From contig NZ_FQVQ01000005.1 in assembly GCF_900129405.1 (NCBI RefSeq), positions 62,001-126,000 of the forward strand: a DNA stretch of 64,000 bases. Direction: 5' to 3'. Numbering within the stretch: the stretch's first letter is position 1; each line of letters begins with the position of its first letter. The notes beneath the pieces were generated by a model, which was given only the letters and a program-made list of their open reading frames with translations, had not been told where the DNA came from and did not search any database. The translations under genes were made by a program, and so were the position numbers. This DNA is from Flavobacterium fontis. GTDB lineage: Bacteria; Bacteroidota; Bacteroidia; Flavobacteriales; Flavobacteriaceae. Shown here in pieces: positions 25,876 through 34,712 of this stretch.

Positions 25876-27060
25876 ATGAAACAAATTAGTGTATTCTTTA
25901 TTGCCTTCTTTTTCGTAGTAAGTTGCGGCGTTCGCCAAACACAAAACGCTTTAGCCGAAGGAAATTACGATGAAGCTATCCAAATCGCTATCGATAATTT
26001 ACGCCAACGAAAAGATGCCAAAGGAAAACAAGACTATGTTCTTTTTCTCGAGGAAGCCTTTGCCAAAGCCAAAGCACGCGACTTGCAACAAATTGAACTT
26101 TGGTTTAAAGACGCCAATCCTTCCAATACCGAAAAGATTTACAATACCTATGTCGCCCTTCACCAACGGCAGGAACGCATCAAACCCTTATTACCTCTTC
26201 GGGTTATTAGTCAAAACCGAAAGGCAACCTTTGATTTTGACAACTATAGTGATGAAATCGTAAGCAGTAAAAATGCCTTGGCCAAACACCTTTATGATAA
26301 TGCCAAAGCACTGCTTGCTACGCGAGATAAAATGAATTTTCGCCGGGCTTTCGACGACCTTAACTATTTGCAAGAGCTTAGTCCCGGATTTAAAGACAGT
26401 GCCAAACTAATCGATGAAGCGCGTCAAAAAGGAACCGATTACGTTCATGTATACACCAAAAATGAAACGCAAATGGTTATTCCTATTCGCTTGGAAAATG
26501 ATTTGTTGGACTTTAGTACCATGGGGCTCAATGATCCGTGGACAGTCTACCATAGCAATCCCGTGAAAGGAATAACTTATGATTATGGGATTTTGGTCAA
26601 TTTTAGAGCCATCAATATCTCCCCTGAACAAGTAAAAGAGCGTGAATTTGTGAAGGAAAAACAAATCAAAGACGGGCAAAAAAGACTTTTGGATGCCAAT
26701 GGCAATCCCGTGAAAGATCAACAAGGAAATTTCGTCATGGTCGATAATATGAAAAATGTATCAATCACGATTTTTGAATTCCGCCAGTTCAAAACGGTAC
26801 AAGTTACGGCCAAAATTGATTATTTGGACCTAAAAACCAATCAATTGCTCAACACCTATCCGTTGAGTAGTGAATTTGTATTCGAACATATCTATGCCCG
26901 TTACAAAGGCAACAAACAAGCTTGTGAAAGCAATTACCTCCCCTTTTTCGACCGGGTAGCCGTCCCTTTTCCAAGCAATGAACAAATGGTAGCCGATTCA
27001 GGACAAAATCTCAAAAACAAATTGAAAGAAATAATCAGTCGCCATCGGTTGCGAAACTAA
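25876..27060 (+). CDS. Lipoprotein of unknown function with helical-repeat N-terminus
   Basis: The ATG at 25876 gives 394 residues with a lipoprotein signal MKQISVFFIAFFFVVSC; the Cys of VVSC would be lipidated. An ATG at 25864 lies inside the previous gene and delays the signal. Residues about 25-180 are helical and TPR-like (AEGNYDEAIQIAIDNLRQRKDA, cut here in two halves AEGNYDEAIQ and IAIDNLRQ). Residues 180-385 are beta-rich with a charged stretch (VKEREFVKEKQIKDGQK). I recognise the type as a common Bacteroidetes envelope lipoprotein but know no function. It follows fahA by 4 bases, which suggests co-transcription rather than a metabolic link. Confidence 0.8.
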   Translation: MKQISVFFIAFFFVVSCGVRQTQNALAEGNYDEAIQIAIDNLRQRKDAKGKQDYVLFLEEAFAKAKARDLQQIELWFKDANPSNTEKIYNTYVALHQRQERIKPLLPLRVISQNRKATFDFDNYSDEIVSSKNALAKHLYDNAKALLATRDKMNFRRAFDDLNYLQELSPGFKDSAKLIDEARQKGTDYVHVYTKNETQMVIPIRLENDLLDFSTMGLNDPWTVYHSNPVKGITYDYGILVNFRAINISPEQVKEREFVKEKQIKDGQKRLLDANGNPVKDQQGNFVMVDNMKNVSITIFEFRQFKTVQVTAKIDYLDLKTNQLLNTYPLSSEFVFEHIYARYKGNKQACESNYLPFFDRVAVPFPSNEQMVADSGQNLKNKLKEIISRHRLRN

Positions 27061-27076
27061 AGCAAAATAAATTCCT

Positions 27077-27316
27077 TTGATACGAAAAATCATCATTAGC
27101 GGCATCACCTTCTCCGTATTACAAATACTGAATTTTGTGCTATGCACTGAAGTTTTTTGTGGGAGCTGTGATTATGATGCGACCCATTTCTTGTTTCAAT
27201 TCTTTTTTGAAATTGATGCCCTTAATGAGTTCAGCGTTTCTCCTTCCCCAATGAATATTATTACGTGCTTAGCCGTGAGCTTGTTGATGGGAATCATATA
27301 TCCCGATCGAAAATAA
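27077..27316 (+). CDS. Small two-helix membrane protein, TTG start
   Basis: I do not recognise this 79-residue protein. It has a hydrophobic segment at about 4-24 (IIISGITFSVLQILNFVL), a cysteine-containing loop (CTEVFCGSCDYDA), and a second hydrophobic segment at about 58-74, ending in the charged IYPDRK. No ATG is available near the front; TTG at 27077, 16 bases after the lipoprotein stop, is the only reasonable start. The position suggests it is the last gene of the fahA message. The short length and the TTG start leave some doubt that it is translated. Confidence 0.5.
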   Translation: MIRKIIISGITFSVLQILNFVLCTEVFCGSCDYDATHFLFQFFFEIDALNEFSVSPSPMNIITCLAVSLLMGIIYPDRK

Positions 27317-27358
27317 ACACAAAAGAATAGCTTCCCCTATTCACGTTTTATTTTTAGC

Positions 27359-27366
27359 TACTTTTG
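27359..27366 (+). promoter_or_regulatory. -7 promoter element of aguB
   Basis: TACTTTTG matches TAnnTTTG, 19 bases before the ATG at 27386. No well-placed TTG is visible upstream. Confidence 0.45.
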
Positions 27367-27385
27367 CAAAAATTTTTCAAATACT

Positions 27386-28261
27386 ATGGCAAATGTAAAT
27401 GTAGGTTTGGTGCAAATGTCGTGTACCCACGATAAAGCCGCCAACCTTGAAAAAGCAATTCGTGAAATACGCGTAGCCGCCGAAAAAGGCGCCCAAATTG
27501 TTTGTCTTCAGGAATTATTTACTTCCTTATATTTTTGTGATGTCGAAGATTACGACAACTTCCAACTCGCTGAAGCTATTCCGGGACCCAGTACGGATGC
27601 GCTTTCTGCAGTAGCCAAAGAACTAGGCGTGGTAATTATCGCTTCCCTTTTTGAAAAACGAACCCACGGCATTTACCACAATACCACCGCAGTACTCGAT
27701 GCCGACGGAACGTACCTTGGAAAATACCGCAAAATGCATATTCCTGATGACCCGGCTTTTTACGAAAAATTCTACTTTACCCCCGGTGATTTAGGCTATA
27801 AAGTTTTCCAAACCAAATTTGCCAAAATCGGGATCCTCATTTGTTGGGACCAATGGTATCCCGAAGCTAGTCGCATCACGGCGCTTATGGGTGCCGAAAT
27901 CTTGTTCTACCCTACCGCTATCGGCTGGGCGACCGATCAAGACGAAGAAACCAACCAAGACCAATACAACGCTTGGCAAACCATCCAACGCTCGCATGCC
28001 GTGGCCAACGGTGTTCCCGTTGTTAGCGTGAACCGTGTGGGCTTTGAACAAAATGGGGCTATGAAATTCTGGGGCGGTAGTTTTGTCGCCAACGGGCAAG
28101 GTAAATTGTTGTACCTAGGCACCCACGATCAAGAAGAAACTACGGTCGTACCGCTCGATTTAAACCAATCGGATTATTTCCGAATGCACTGGCCTTTCTT
28201 ACGCGATCGCCGAATTGATAGCTATGCTCCAATCACCAAACGTTTTATTGATGAAGACTAA
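27386..28261 (+). CDS. aguB: N-carbamoylputrescine amidase
   Basis: This 291-residue carbon-nitrogen hydrolase has the nitrilase catalytic triad: Glu in CLQELFTSLYF, Lys in KYRKMHIPDD and Cys in ILICWDQWYPEA. The loop CWDQWYPEASR and the segment FWGGSFVANGQG match the AguB subgroup. It hydrolyses N-carbamoylputrescine to putrescine, CO2 and ammonia in the cytoplasm. The next gene is agmatine deiminase, which makes its substrate; the two overlap by 11 bases, so they should be translated together. It has its own -7 element. Without that neighbour it would be called only a nitrilase-family amidase; the pair makes the function nearly certain. Confidence 0.96.
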   Translation: MANVNVGLVQMSCTHDKAANLEKAIREIRVAAEKGAQIVCLQELFTSLYFCDVEDYDNFQLAEAIPGPSTDALSAVAKELGVVIIASLFEKRTHGIYHNTTAVLDADGTYLGKYRKMHIPDDPAFYEKFYFTPGDLGYKVFQTKFAKIGILICWDQWYPEASRITALMGAEILFYPTAIGWATDQDEETNQDQYNAWQTIQRSHAVANGVPVVSVNRVGFEQNGAMKFWGGSFVANGQGKLLYLGTHDQEETTVVPLDLNQSDYFRMHWPFLRDRRIDSYAPITKRFIDED

Positions 28262-29336
28262 TTTGGCAACCCCAAAAGCATTAGGCTATTATTTTCCCGC
28301 CGAATTTGCCCCTCAAGATGCACTTTGGCTCTCGTGGCCGCATAAAGAGGAATCGTGGCCGGGAAAAATTCATACCATCTTTGATCCGTATGCCGAGTTC
28401 ATTTTGCAAGTGGCTTCACACCAACGCGTGTGCATCAATGTAGCCGATGCGGCCATGCAATCGTTCGCTGAAACTAAAATTAAAAACTCTGCATACGCCC
28501 AAACCCTCAGCGATTTCGCCAGCCGTTGGGCACGTATCACCTTTTACCACCATCCTACCAACGACGCGTGGTGCCGCGATCACGGTCCGGCTTTTCTTCT
28601 GCACAAAACAGAAGCCAAAAAAGCCATCGTGGATTGGGGCTACAATGCCTGGGGAGGTAAATACCCTCCGTTTGATTTAGACGATGTGATTCCGACGAAA
28701 ATAGGTGAAAAACTTGGATTACCCGTATTCAACCCCGGCATCGTCATGGAAGGCGGCAGCGTAGAATTCAACGGTCGTGGCACATTAATGACCACCACCG
28801 CTTGTTTACTCAACGAAAACCGCAATCCGCACTTGAACCAAGCCCAAATTGAAGAATACCTTCACAATTATTATGGAGTCGATCATATTCTTTGGCTCGG
28901 CGATGGCATCATTGGTGACGATACCGACGGCCATATTGACGATATCACCCGCTTTGTGAATGAAGATACCGTATTGACTGTGGTGGAAGAAAATAAAAAC
29001 GATGAGAACTACGAAATCCTTCAAGAGAACTTGAAATTGTTGCACCAAATGCGTTTGGAAAACGGCAAGCAATTGAATGTGGTCGAACTCCCCATGCCGA
29101 AACCGGTGATTTATGAGGACCAAATTCTACCCGCTTCGTATGCCAATTTCTATATTTCCAACGAAACGGTGATCGTACCTACGTTCGCAGACTTGAAAAA
29201 CGACGATCGCGCATTGGACATCATCCAACAATGCTTCCCTACCCGACGTGTGGTAGGTATCAACTCCGTCGACCTCATCTGGGGTCTCGGCAGTTTCCAT
29301 TGCTTGAGCCAACAAGAACCATCGATCATCCTATAA
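28251..29336 (+). CDS. aguA: Agmatine deiminase
   Basis: Starting at the ATG at 28251 (MKTNLATPKALGYYFPAEF) gives 361 residues; an earlier in-frame ATG at 28215 would overlap aguB by 47 bases and adds nothing conserved. It is a peptidyl-arginine-deiminase-like enzyme (guanidino-group hydrolase) that turns agmatine into N-carbamoylputrescine and ammonia. Visible motifs are WCRDHGPAFL, MEGGSVEFNGRGT, DDTDGHIDDITRF with the catalytic His, and the catalytic Cys at about 351 in SFHCLSQQEP. Coupled to aguB it completes the arginine-decarboxylase branch of putrescine synthesis. No arginine decarboxylase gene is in the window. A terminator follows 4 bases after the stop. Confidence 0.96.
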   Translation: MKTNLATPKALGYYFPAEFAPQDALWLSWPHKEESWPGKIHTIFDPYAEFILQVASHQRVCINVADAAMQSFAETKIKNSAYAQTLSDFASRWARITFYHHPTNDAWCRDHGPAFLLHKTEAKKAIVDWGYNAWGGKYPPFDLDDVIPTKIGEKLGLPVFNPGIVMEGGSVEFNGRGTLMTTTACLLNENRNPHLNQAQIEEYLHNYYGVDHILWLGDGIIGDDTDGHIDDITRFVNEDTVLTVVEENKNDENYEILQENLKLLHQMRLENGKQLNVVELPMPKPVIYEDQILPASYANFYISNETVIVPTFADLKNDDRALDIIQQCFPTRRVVGINSVDLIWGLGSFHCLSQQEPSIIL

Positions 29337-29340
29337 AATA

Positions 29341-29370
29341 AAAGCCCCTTAATTGGGGCTTTGTTATTTT
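29341..29370 (+). terminator. Rho-independent terminator after aguA
   Basis: AAAGCCCC (29341-29348) pairs with GGGGCTTT (29355-29362) around a 6-base loop, followed by a T-rich stretch. Confidence 0.85.
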
Positions 29371-29404
29371 TGATAAGGAGCAAGAACCAAGAACTACAAT
29401 CGCG

Positions 29405-29463
29405 TCCCACCCGCTTTCCGTTATATCCCCGATAAATCGGGGGATGCCACTTCAATCGGGGCT
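29405..29463 (-). repeat. Hairpin-centred intergenic element, copy 1
   Basis: On the minus strand: a left core GCCCCGATTGAAGTGGCA, then a perfect 7-base hairpin CCCCGAT/ATCGGGG (29427-29442), then a right core ATATAACGGAAAGCGGG. A second copy in the same arrangement lies at 56688-56834. There is no T run after the hairpin, so it does not look like a plain terminator. I recall similar sequences between genes in flavobacteria, but that is memory, not a search. Confidence 0.4.
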
Positions 29464-29492
29464 AAAAAAGAACACGGGGACTTCAAAACACG

Positions 29493-29876
29493 TTACCCTA
29501 ACGTTGCGAGGGCCGAAACCTGAATAGCTTCGTGGGAAGCATCATACACCGCCTGCCCCTCTTTGACCACAATCACTTGCGGCGATTGATGTACCACACC
29601 CAAACGCTCGGCAATCGCATTGGAAATGGGTCGGTATTCCAACAAGTCTAAAAAATAGGGCGTGATTTTGCCGTCCAAATTCCAATCGGTTTCAAATTGG
29701 CGCAACGCCATCCGACTGATACTGCATCGGGTGCTGTGCTTAAAAACCAGTACGGGATGTTCGAAAGATTCTTGGATCATCGACTCTAAATCCTTTAAAT
29801 CCGTTAAGCTAATCCAATTGATATTCGATGAGGGTTCAGCTGTATTTCCGCCAAATAAAGATCCGAATAGACTCAT
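29493..29876 (-). CDS. ytxJ: Bacillithiol-system redox protein YtxJ
   Basis: The ATG at 29876 gives 127 residues (MSLFGSLFGG...). The fold is thioredoxin-like with the single-cysteine motif FKHSTRCSISR and the cis-proline loop HQSPQVIVVK, the YtxJ signature. Family knowledge suggests it acts as a monothiol bacilliredoxin, removing bacillithiol from mixed disulphides in the cytoplasm. It is the second gene of a pair: its ATG overlaps the stop of the archaemetzincin gene as ATGA (29873-29876), so translation is probably coupled. Its presence implies that the organism makes bacillithiol, although no bsh genes are in the window. Confidence 0.9.
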   Translation of the reverse strand: MSLFGSLFGGNTAEPSSNINWISLTDLKDLESMIQESFEHPVLVFKHSTRCSISRMALRQFETDWNLDGKITPYFLDLLEYRPISNAIAERLGVVHQSPQVIVVKEGQAVYDASHEAIQVSALATLG

Positions 29877-30733
29877 AATTCCATTGCTTTTTTTTGCTTT
29901 TTCAAATGTACACAATCGGATTCAAAATGAAACGATTCACTCAAACCAATCAAATCCTCCATACGTTTTTTCAAATCCCACGAGCGGTGTACATCCAATT
30001 TGGCCAAACACTCCGAACAAGCATACATAGGCTGCCGATCACTTTCTTGCAAGGAATTGGTGCCGTTCATCACACACTTGGCATGTAAACAATGCGCCAA
30101 TGAAAACATGTGTCCAATTTCATGCACCGAAGTCTTCACCAATCGTTGAAGAGTTAACCTATAATTATTTGCCACATACAACCGATGGAATGAGGAAACA
30201 CCTACCCGCTCGGTATAACTCGCCTGACCAAATACAAAATTCCAACTTTCTTGAGGATACAAATCCGTGGGTGTAATGGCCATCACTACGACTGCATTGG
30301 GGTACTGAGTGGGTTGTAAAACCTCGTGAAGAATCGGACCCGTTTTCCATTGCACCTTTCCTGCGACAAATCGTTTTCCTGTTTCCGGAATCACTGTTGA
30401 ATCCATCGGCTGGGCAAGGGTTACTTGAGTCTGATAAAATGCTGATAGGTACTTTTGAACATCCTGAATTAATCGATTTTCTTCATTAGAGAATGTTCCA
30501 ATGGGCTGCAAATAAATAACAAAACGTTCTTCATCGACTTTGACTACTTCTCGTTTTGAAAAATCGACAAACGTTTGTGGCTTCTCTTTATGCTGTGCGC
30601 GCCAATCCGACGCTTCAGGTAACGGCAAAGGTTCGTCAACTTCCTGCAATCCCTTGAAATGAGGCACTTTCAATTGGGGTTGCTGGGAACAACTCCAAAA
30701 CAATAGCACGATAAAAACGTAAATAGTCCGCAT
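29873..30733 (-). CDS. amzA: Archaemetzincin-type zinc metalloprotease, lipoprotein form
   Basis: The ATG at 30733 gives 286 residues starting MRTIYVFIVLLFWSCS, a lipoprotein signal with lipidated Cys. Upstream in-frame codons (from 30853) precede the signal with 40 poorly hydrophobic residues and were rejected. The zinc site HEIGHMFSLAHC is followed by HAKCVMNG and, later, YACSECL. This is the extended archaemetzincin motif HExxHxxx(G)xxHCxxxxCxM with a second CxxC zinc site. One deviation is S where many members have G at the metzincin glycine position. Members are thought to be aminopeptidases. The lipidation suggests attachment to a membrane, unlike cytoplasmic archaeal forms. It is translationally coupled to ytxJ. 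Confidence 0.92.
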   Translation of the reverse strand: MRTIYVFIVLLFWSCSQQPQLKVPHFKGLQEVDEPLPLPEASDWRAQHKEKPQTFVDFSKREVVKVDEERFVIYLQPIGTFSNEENRLIQDVQKYLSAFYQTQVTLAQPMDSTVIPETGKRFVAGKVQWKTGPILHEVLQPTQYPNAVVVMAITPTDLYPQESWNFVFGQASYTERVGVSSFHRLYVANNYRLTLQRLVKTSVHEIGHMFSLAHCLHAKCVMNGTNSLQESDRQPMYACSECLAKLDVHRSWDLKKRMEDLIGLSESFHFESDCVHLKKQKKAMEL

Positions 30734-30863
30734 CTCTTTTTTAATCTTAACTCTACATTCCCTGAATTTATTGCAGTAATCAGGTGCTATCCACGACAAA
30801 AAGGCGTTTACTATCTCAATTTCAACTTGATTTTCAGCCAATTTGACAGCCAAAACCCAATGG

Positions 30864-30908
30864 AACGTTTATTGACGAGTACAAATTGACGTTTTCAAAA
30901 CGTTTATT
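30864..30908. promoter_or_regulatory. Palindrome and direct repeat upstream of clpB
   Basis: A perfect inverted repeat ACGTTTT-C-AAAACGT spans 30889-30903. AACGTTTATT occurs twice, at 30864-30873 and 30899-30908, 35 bases apart. No TAnnTTTG element is visible before clpB, so this may be the control site or an alternative-sigma promoter of this heat-shock gene. Confidence 0.35.
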
Positions 30909-30933
30909 CCACAACACAAAGGAGAACCATACC

Positions 30934-33522
30934 ATGAATTTAAAAAACTTAACCATCAAGTCCCAAGAAGCTGTGCAACAAGCCCAACAAATTGCACAAG
31001 CTTTCGGACACCAACAACTCGAAAACGAACACCTTTTCAAAGGAATTTTGGAGGTCGATGAAAACGTTACGCCTTTTCTCTTGAAAAAGCTCAACGTCAA
31101 TGTCGAGTTGTTCCAACGTATTCTCGACAGCACACTACAAAGCTTCCCCAAAGTATCGGGAGGTGAAATCATGTTGTCGCGTGACGCCAATACGGCTTTG
31201 ACCGAAGCGGGTATTATCGCCAAAAAAATGAACGATGAATACATTTCTATCGAACACCTCGTTTTGGCCATTTTCAAAACCAAAAGTAAAGTCGCACAAA
31301 TCCTAAAAGACCAAGGTGTTACCGAAAAAGGACTCGAAGCCGCCATCGCTGAATTGCGTAAAGGCGAACGCGTGACTTCTGCTTCGGCCGAAGAAACTTA
31401 CAATGCCTTGAACAAATACGCCAAAAACCTCAACGAACTAGCCCGAACCGGCAAACTCGATCCTGTAATCGGTCGTGATGAAGAGATTCGACGTGTATTG
31501 CAAATCCTCACCCGCCGCACCAAAAACAACCCGATGTTGATTGGTGAACCCGGAGTAGGAAAAACGGCCATCGCAGAAGGGCTCGCCCACCGTATTGTCG
31601 ATGGCGACGTACCCGAAAACTTGAAAGATAAAATCGTTTATTCCCTCGATATGGGTGCCCTTATTGCGGGAGCAAAATACAAAGGGGAATTTGAAGAACG
31701 CCTCAAATCCGTAGTGAAAGAAGTGACTTCAGCCGAAGGCGATATCGTTCTTTTTATTGACGAAATCCACACCCTTGTAGGTGCCGGCGGTGGCGAAGGC
31801 GCTATGGATGCGGCTAATATTTTAAAACCGGCTTTAGCACGTGGAGAACTCAGAGCCATTGGTGCCACCACTTTGGACGAATACCAAAAGTATTTTGAAA
31901 AAGATAAAGCACTCGAACGCCGTTTTCAAAAGGTCAATGTGGACGAACCCGATACAGAAAGTGCCATCTCGATTTTGCGCGGTATCAAAGAAAAATACGA
32001 AACACATCACAAGGTGCGCATCAAAGACGATGCGATTATTGCAGCGGTGGAATTATCACAGCGCTACATTACCAATCGCTTTTTACCCGATAAAGCCATC
32101 GACTTAATGGACGAAGCCGCTTCCAAACTTCGCATGGAAATCAATTCCAAACCCGAAGAATTGGATGTGTTGGATCGTAAAATCATGCAGTTGGAAATCG
32201 AAATTGAAGCCATCAAACGCGAACAAGACGAAACCAAATTAAAGTCGTTGGGCTTGGATTTGGCCAATTTAAAAGAAGAGCGCAATGAGATTTTTGCCAA
32301 ATGGAAGTCGGAAAAAGAGGTCGTAGAAAACATCCAAAATGTAAAGCAAAGCATCGAGGACTATAAACTGGAAGCCGAGCGGGCCGAACGAGAAGGTGAT
32401 TACGGAAAGGTAGCCGAGTTGCGCTATGGGAAAATCAAAGAAGCGCAAGAACAACTCAATGCCTTACAAACCCAATTGCAAGAAAATCAAAAGGGCGATT
32501 CGTTAATCAAAGAAGAAGTTACCCATGATGATATCGCCGAAGTAGTAGCCAAATGGACCGGTATTCCCGTTACCAAAATGCTGCAAAGCGAACGCGAGAA
32601 ATTGCTGAAATTGGAGGATGAACTCCACAAACGCGTGGTCGGTCAAGAAGAAGCGATTGCCGCCATCAGTGATGCGGTACGTCGCAGTCGGGCCGGATTA
32701 CAAGACGCCAAAAAACCGATCGGTTCCTTCCTATTCTTAGGAACCACCGGTGTGGGTAAAACCGAATTGGCCAAAGCACTCGCCGAATACTTGTTTGACG
32801 ATGAAAATGCCATCACCCGTATTGATATGAGTGAATACCAAGAACGCCATAGCGTGAGTCGCTTGGTCGGTGCACCTCCCGGGTATGTAGGCTATGACGA
32901 AGGTGGCCAATTGACGGAGGCCGTGCGTAGAAAACCGTACAGTGTGGTGTTGTTGGACGAAATTGAAAAAGCCCATCCCGATACCTTCAACATCTTGTTG
33001 CAAGTCTTGGACGAAGGGCGTCTCACCGACAACAAGGGCCGTTTGGCGGATTTCAAAAACACAATCATCATCATGACTTCGAATATGGGTAGTACGATCA
33101 TCCAAGAGAAGTTTGAGAACCTTAAAGGAAGCGTAGAAACGGCTGCTGAATTGGCCAAAGTCGAAGTGCTGGGCTTACTCAAACAAACGGTGCGTCCCGA
33201 GTTTTTGAACCGCATTGATGAAATCGTGATGTTCACGCCGTTGACGCAAGACAACATTCGCCAAATTGTGAATTTACAATTGAAACAAGTGACCAAAATG
33301 TTGGCCCAACAACACATCACCATGGATGCCACACCCGAAGCGGTCGATTATTTGGCGACCAAAGGCTACGATGCCGAGTTTGGCGCACGCCCTGTAAAAC
33401 GGGTAGTGCAACGCGAAGTCTTGAACCAATTGTCCAAAGAAATTCTAGCCGGGACTATCACCACCGACAGCATTATTTTGCTGGATAGTTTCGATGGTAA
33501 ATTGGTCTTCCGCAATCAATAA
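30934..33522 (+). CDS. clpB: ATP-dependent disaggregase ClpB
   Basis: The ATG at 30934 ([14 protein letters not shown]) follows a good AGGAG ribosome site at 30920-30924 and gives 862 residues, normal for ClpB. An in-frame TTG-type start further up, at 30886, was rejected. Domains in order are an N-terminal Clp repeat domain (1-145), the first AAA+ module with [10 protein letters not shown] and [15 protein letters not shown], the coiled-coil middle domain (about 405-530) that separates ClpB from ClpA/ClpC, and the second AAA+ module with [10 protein letters not shown] and [13 protein letters not shown]. There is no ClpP-binding IGF/L loop, as expected. It rescues aggregated proteins with DnaK. 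It reads divergently from the archaemetzincin-ytxJ pair. Confidence 0.98.
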   Translation: MNLKNLTIKSQEAVQQAQQIAQAFGHQQLENEHLFKGILEVDENVTPFLLKKLNVNVELFQRILDSTLQSFPKVSGGEIMLSRDANTALTEAGIIAKKMNDEYISIEHLVLAIFKTKSKVAQILKDQGVTEKGLEAAIAELRKGERVTSASAEETYNALNKYAKNLNELARTGKLDPVIGRDEEIRRVLQILTRRTKNNPMLIGEPGVGKTAIAEGLAHRIVDGDVPENLKDKIVYSLDMGALIAGAKYKGEFEERLKSVVKEVTSAEGDIVLFIDEIHTLVGAGGGEGAMDAANILKPALARGELRAIGATTLDEYQKYFEKDKALERRFQKVNVDEPDTESAISILRGIKEKYETHHKVRIKDDAIIAAVELSQRYITNRFLPDKAIDLMDEAASKLRMEINSKPEELDVLDRKIMQLEIEIEAIKREQDETKLKSLGLDLANLKEERNEIFAKWKSEKEVVENIQNVKQSIEDYKLEAERAEREGDYGKVAELRYGKIKEAQEQLNALQTQLQENQKGDSLIKEEVTHDDIAEVVAKWTGIPVTKMLQSEREKLLKLEDELHKRVVGQEEAIAAISDAVRRSRAGLQDAKKPIGSFLFLGTTGVGKTELAKALAEYLFDDENAITRIDMSEYQERHSVSRLVGAPPGYVGYDEGGQLTEAVRRKPYSVVLLDEIEKAHPDTFNILLQVLDEGRLTDNKGRLADFKNTIIIMTSNMGSTIIQEKFENLKGSVETAAELAKVEVLGLLKQTVRPEFLNRIDEIVMFTPLTQDNIRQIVNLQLKQVTKMLAQQHITMDATPEAVDYLATKGYDAEFGARPVKRVVQREVLNQLSKEILAGTITTDSIILLDSFDGKLVFRNQ

Positions 33523-33550
33523 GTAAAAATAAAAAGGTTGGTTTAGTTGA

Positions 33551-33591
33551 AAACCTAACGTGCACTTCGGTGTGGGTTAGGTTTATTTTTT
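33551..33591 (+). terminator. Rho-independent terminator after clpB
   Basis: AAACCTAAC (33551-33559) pairs with GTTAGGTTT (33576-33584). The loop contains CTTCGG, the sequence of a stable UUCG tetraloop. A T run follows at 33586-33590. Confidence 0.85.
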
Positions 33592-33624
33592 GCGTTTAAA
33601 TTTGTACTTTTCAAACAAAAAAAC

Positions 33625-34080
33625 ATGGAATATTCACTCTATGCCACCGCTTCTAACGGAAAACGTTTAGCCGCCTACCTCGTTGACATTATCCCTATCA
33701 TGATTTTGGTTTTATGCTATTACCATTGGGCTCATGGATTTTCGATTTTTGATATCCAATTGAAAAAAGAGAATCCTGAAGGGTATGCAACCCTTCGAAG
33801 TGCAATTCGCCTGCATAGTTTTGGTTTTTGGGCTTTGATGTGTTTTCTATTGGAAGCATCCCCATGGCAGGGTACGTGGGGCAAAAGATTGATGGGCATC
33901 AAAGTGGTCAATGGGATGAATGAGCCCTTGAGCTGGGGACAATCCCTTAGACGAAATGTATTAAAAGTTCCAGCCTATTTGTGCTTTGGTTTGGGATTTC
34001 TTTGGATACTCCTCAATAAAAACCGCTCGGGAATTTATGATGCCTTTGCCCATACCAAAGTGGTAAACCGTTGGGAATAA
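33625..34080 (+). CDS. RDD family membrane protein
   Basis: This 151-residue inner-membrane protein belongs to the RDD family, named for conserved Arg and two Asp. GKRLAAYLVDIIPIM near the start carries the R and first D. Three hydrophobic segments follow, at about 20-35, 64-80 and 115-130, and GTWGKRLMGIKVV is the central family motif. The close, SGIYDAFAHTKVV, carries the terminal Asp. Some RDD proteins transport ions or compatible solutes, but most have no known role. A near-match -7 element TACTTTTC lies at 33605-33612. The DUF4199 gene follows 75 bases later on the same strand. Confidence 0.88.
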   Translation: MEYSLYATASNGKRLAAYLVDIIPIMILVLCYYHWAHGFSIFDIQLKKENPEGYATLRSAIRLHSFGFWALMCFLLEASPWQGTWGKRLMGIKVVNGMNEPLSWGQSLRRNVLKVPAYLCFGLGFLWILLNKNRSGIYDAFAHTKVVNRWE

Positions 34081-34155
34081 ATTCATTTGGAAACGCATTT
34101 TGACCAAACCATATTTTTTGTACGTTTACATAACCTAACAAAAAATAAACAACGT

Positions 34156-34674
34156 ATGAAAAAATATGTTTTACGCTACAGTAGTATCGCCTCCCTGATT
34201 ATTGTTGTATGTATGATCATTTCAACGGTTTTGTATGTGCAATACAATCAAAAACCAGCGTCCATGGCCATTGGCTTTGCGGGGATGTTACTTGGATTTT
34301 CAGCCATTTATTTTGCATTAGAACGCTACAAAAGAGATCATTTGGGACATCTTCCCTTTTTGGAAGCACTGAAAATCGGACTGAGTATTGCAGTCATTGG
34401 CTCACTCAGCTATACGATTGTTTGGATGCTTGAATTTCAATGGGTATTTCCTAACTTCATGGACCAATTTTCTGCCGATCAAATCGCGCAACTTAAAACC
34501 TCTGGTTTAACAGGAGAGGCGCTTCAAACGGAGTTAAATAAAGTTTCAGAAATGGCCGAAAATTACAAAAATCCATGGTTCCGTTTTGGGATAACGTTCT
34601 CAGAAATAGTTCCTTTTGGATTGATGATTGCGTTATTAGCGGCCTTTATTTTACGCAAAAACAAAACCTCTTAA
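34156..34674 (+). CDS. DUF4199 family membrane protein
   Basis: The ATG at 34156 (MKKYVLRYSSIASL) gives 172 residues; an in-frame ATG at 34087 would add a polar 23-residue extension and sits 6 bases after the RDD stop. Four hydrophobic segments are visible: about 10-28, 38-56, 72-92 and 148-166, with a soluble loop between the third and fourth (FSADQIAQLKTSGLTG). This is the usual topology of the Bacteroidetes family DUF4199, for which no function is known. A weak -7-like element TACGTTTA lies near 34120, and a shared terminator follows. Confidence 0.8.
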   Translation: MKKYVLRYSSIASLIIVVCMIISTVLYVQYNQKPASMAIGFAGMLLGFSAIYFALERYKRDHLGHLPFLEALKIGLSIAVIGSLSYTIVWMLEFQWVFPNFMDQFSADQIAQLKTSGLTGEALQTELNKVSEMAENYKNPWFRFGITFSEIVPFGLMIALLAAFILRKNKTS

Positions 34675-34681
34675 AAAAGAA

Positions 34682-34709
34682 AAACCCTCAATTAATGAGG
34701 GTTTCTTTT
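34682..34709. terminator. Bidirectional terminator between the DUF4199 and M1 peptidase genes
   Basis: AAACCCTCA (34682-34690) pairs with TGAGGGTTT (34696-34704), loop ATTAA, flanked by A and T runs. Confidence 0.85.
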
Positions 34710-34712
34710 TAC

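Noticed and set aside
29427..29442. CCCCGAT/ATCGGGG hairpin as a terminator of ytxJ
   Set aside because: No T run follows on either strand. It is better explained as the centre of the intergenic element.
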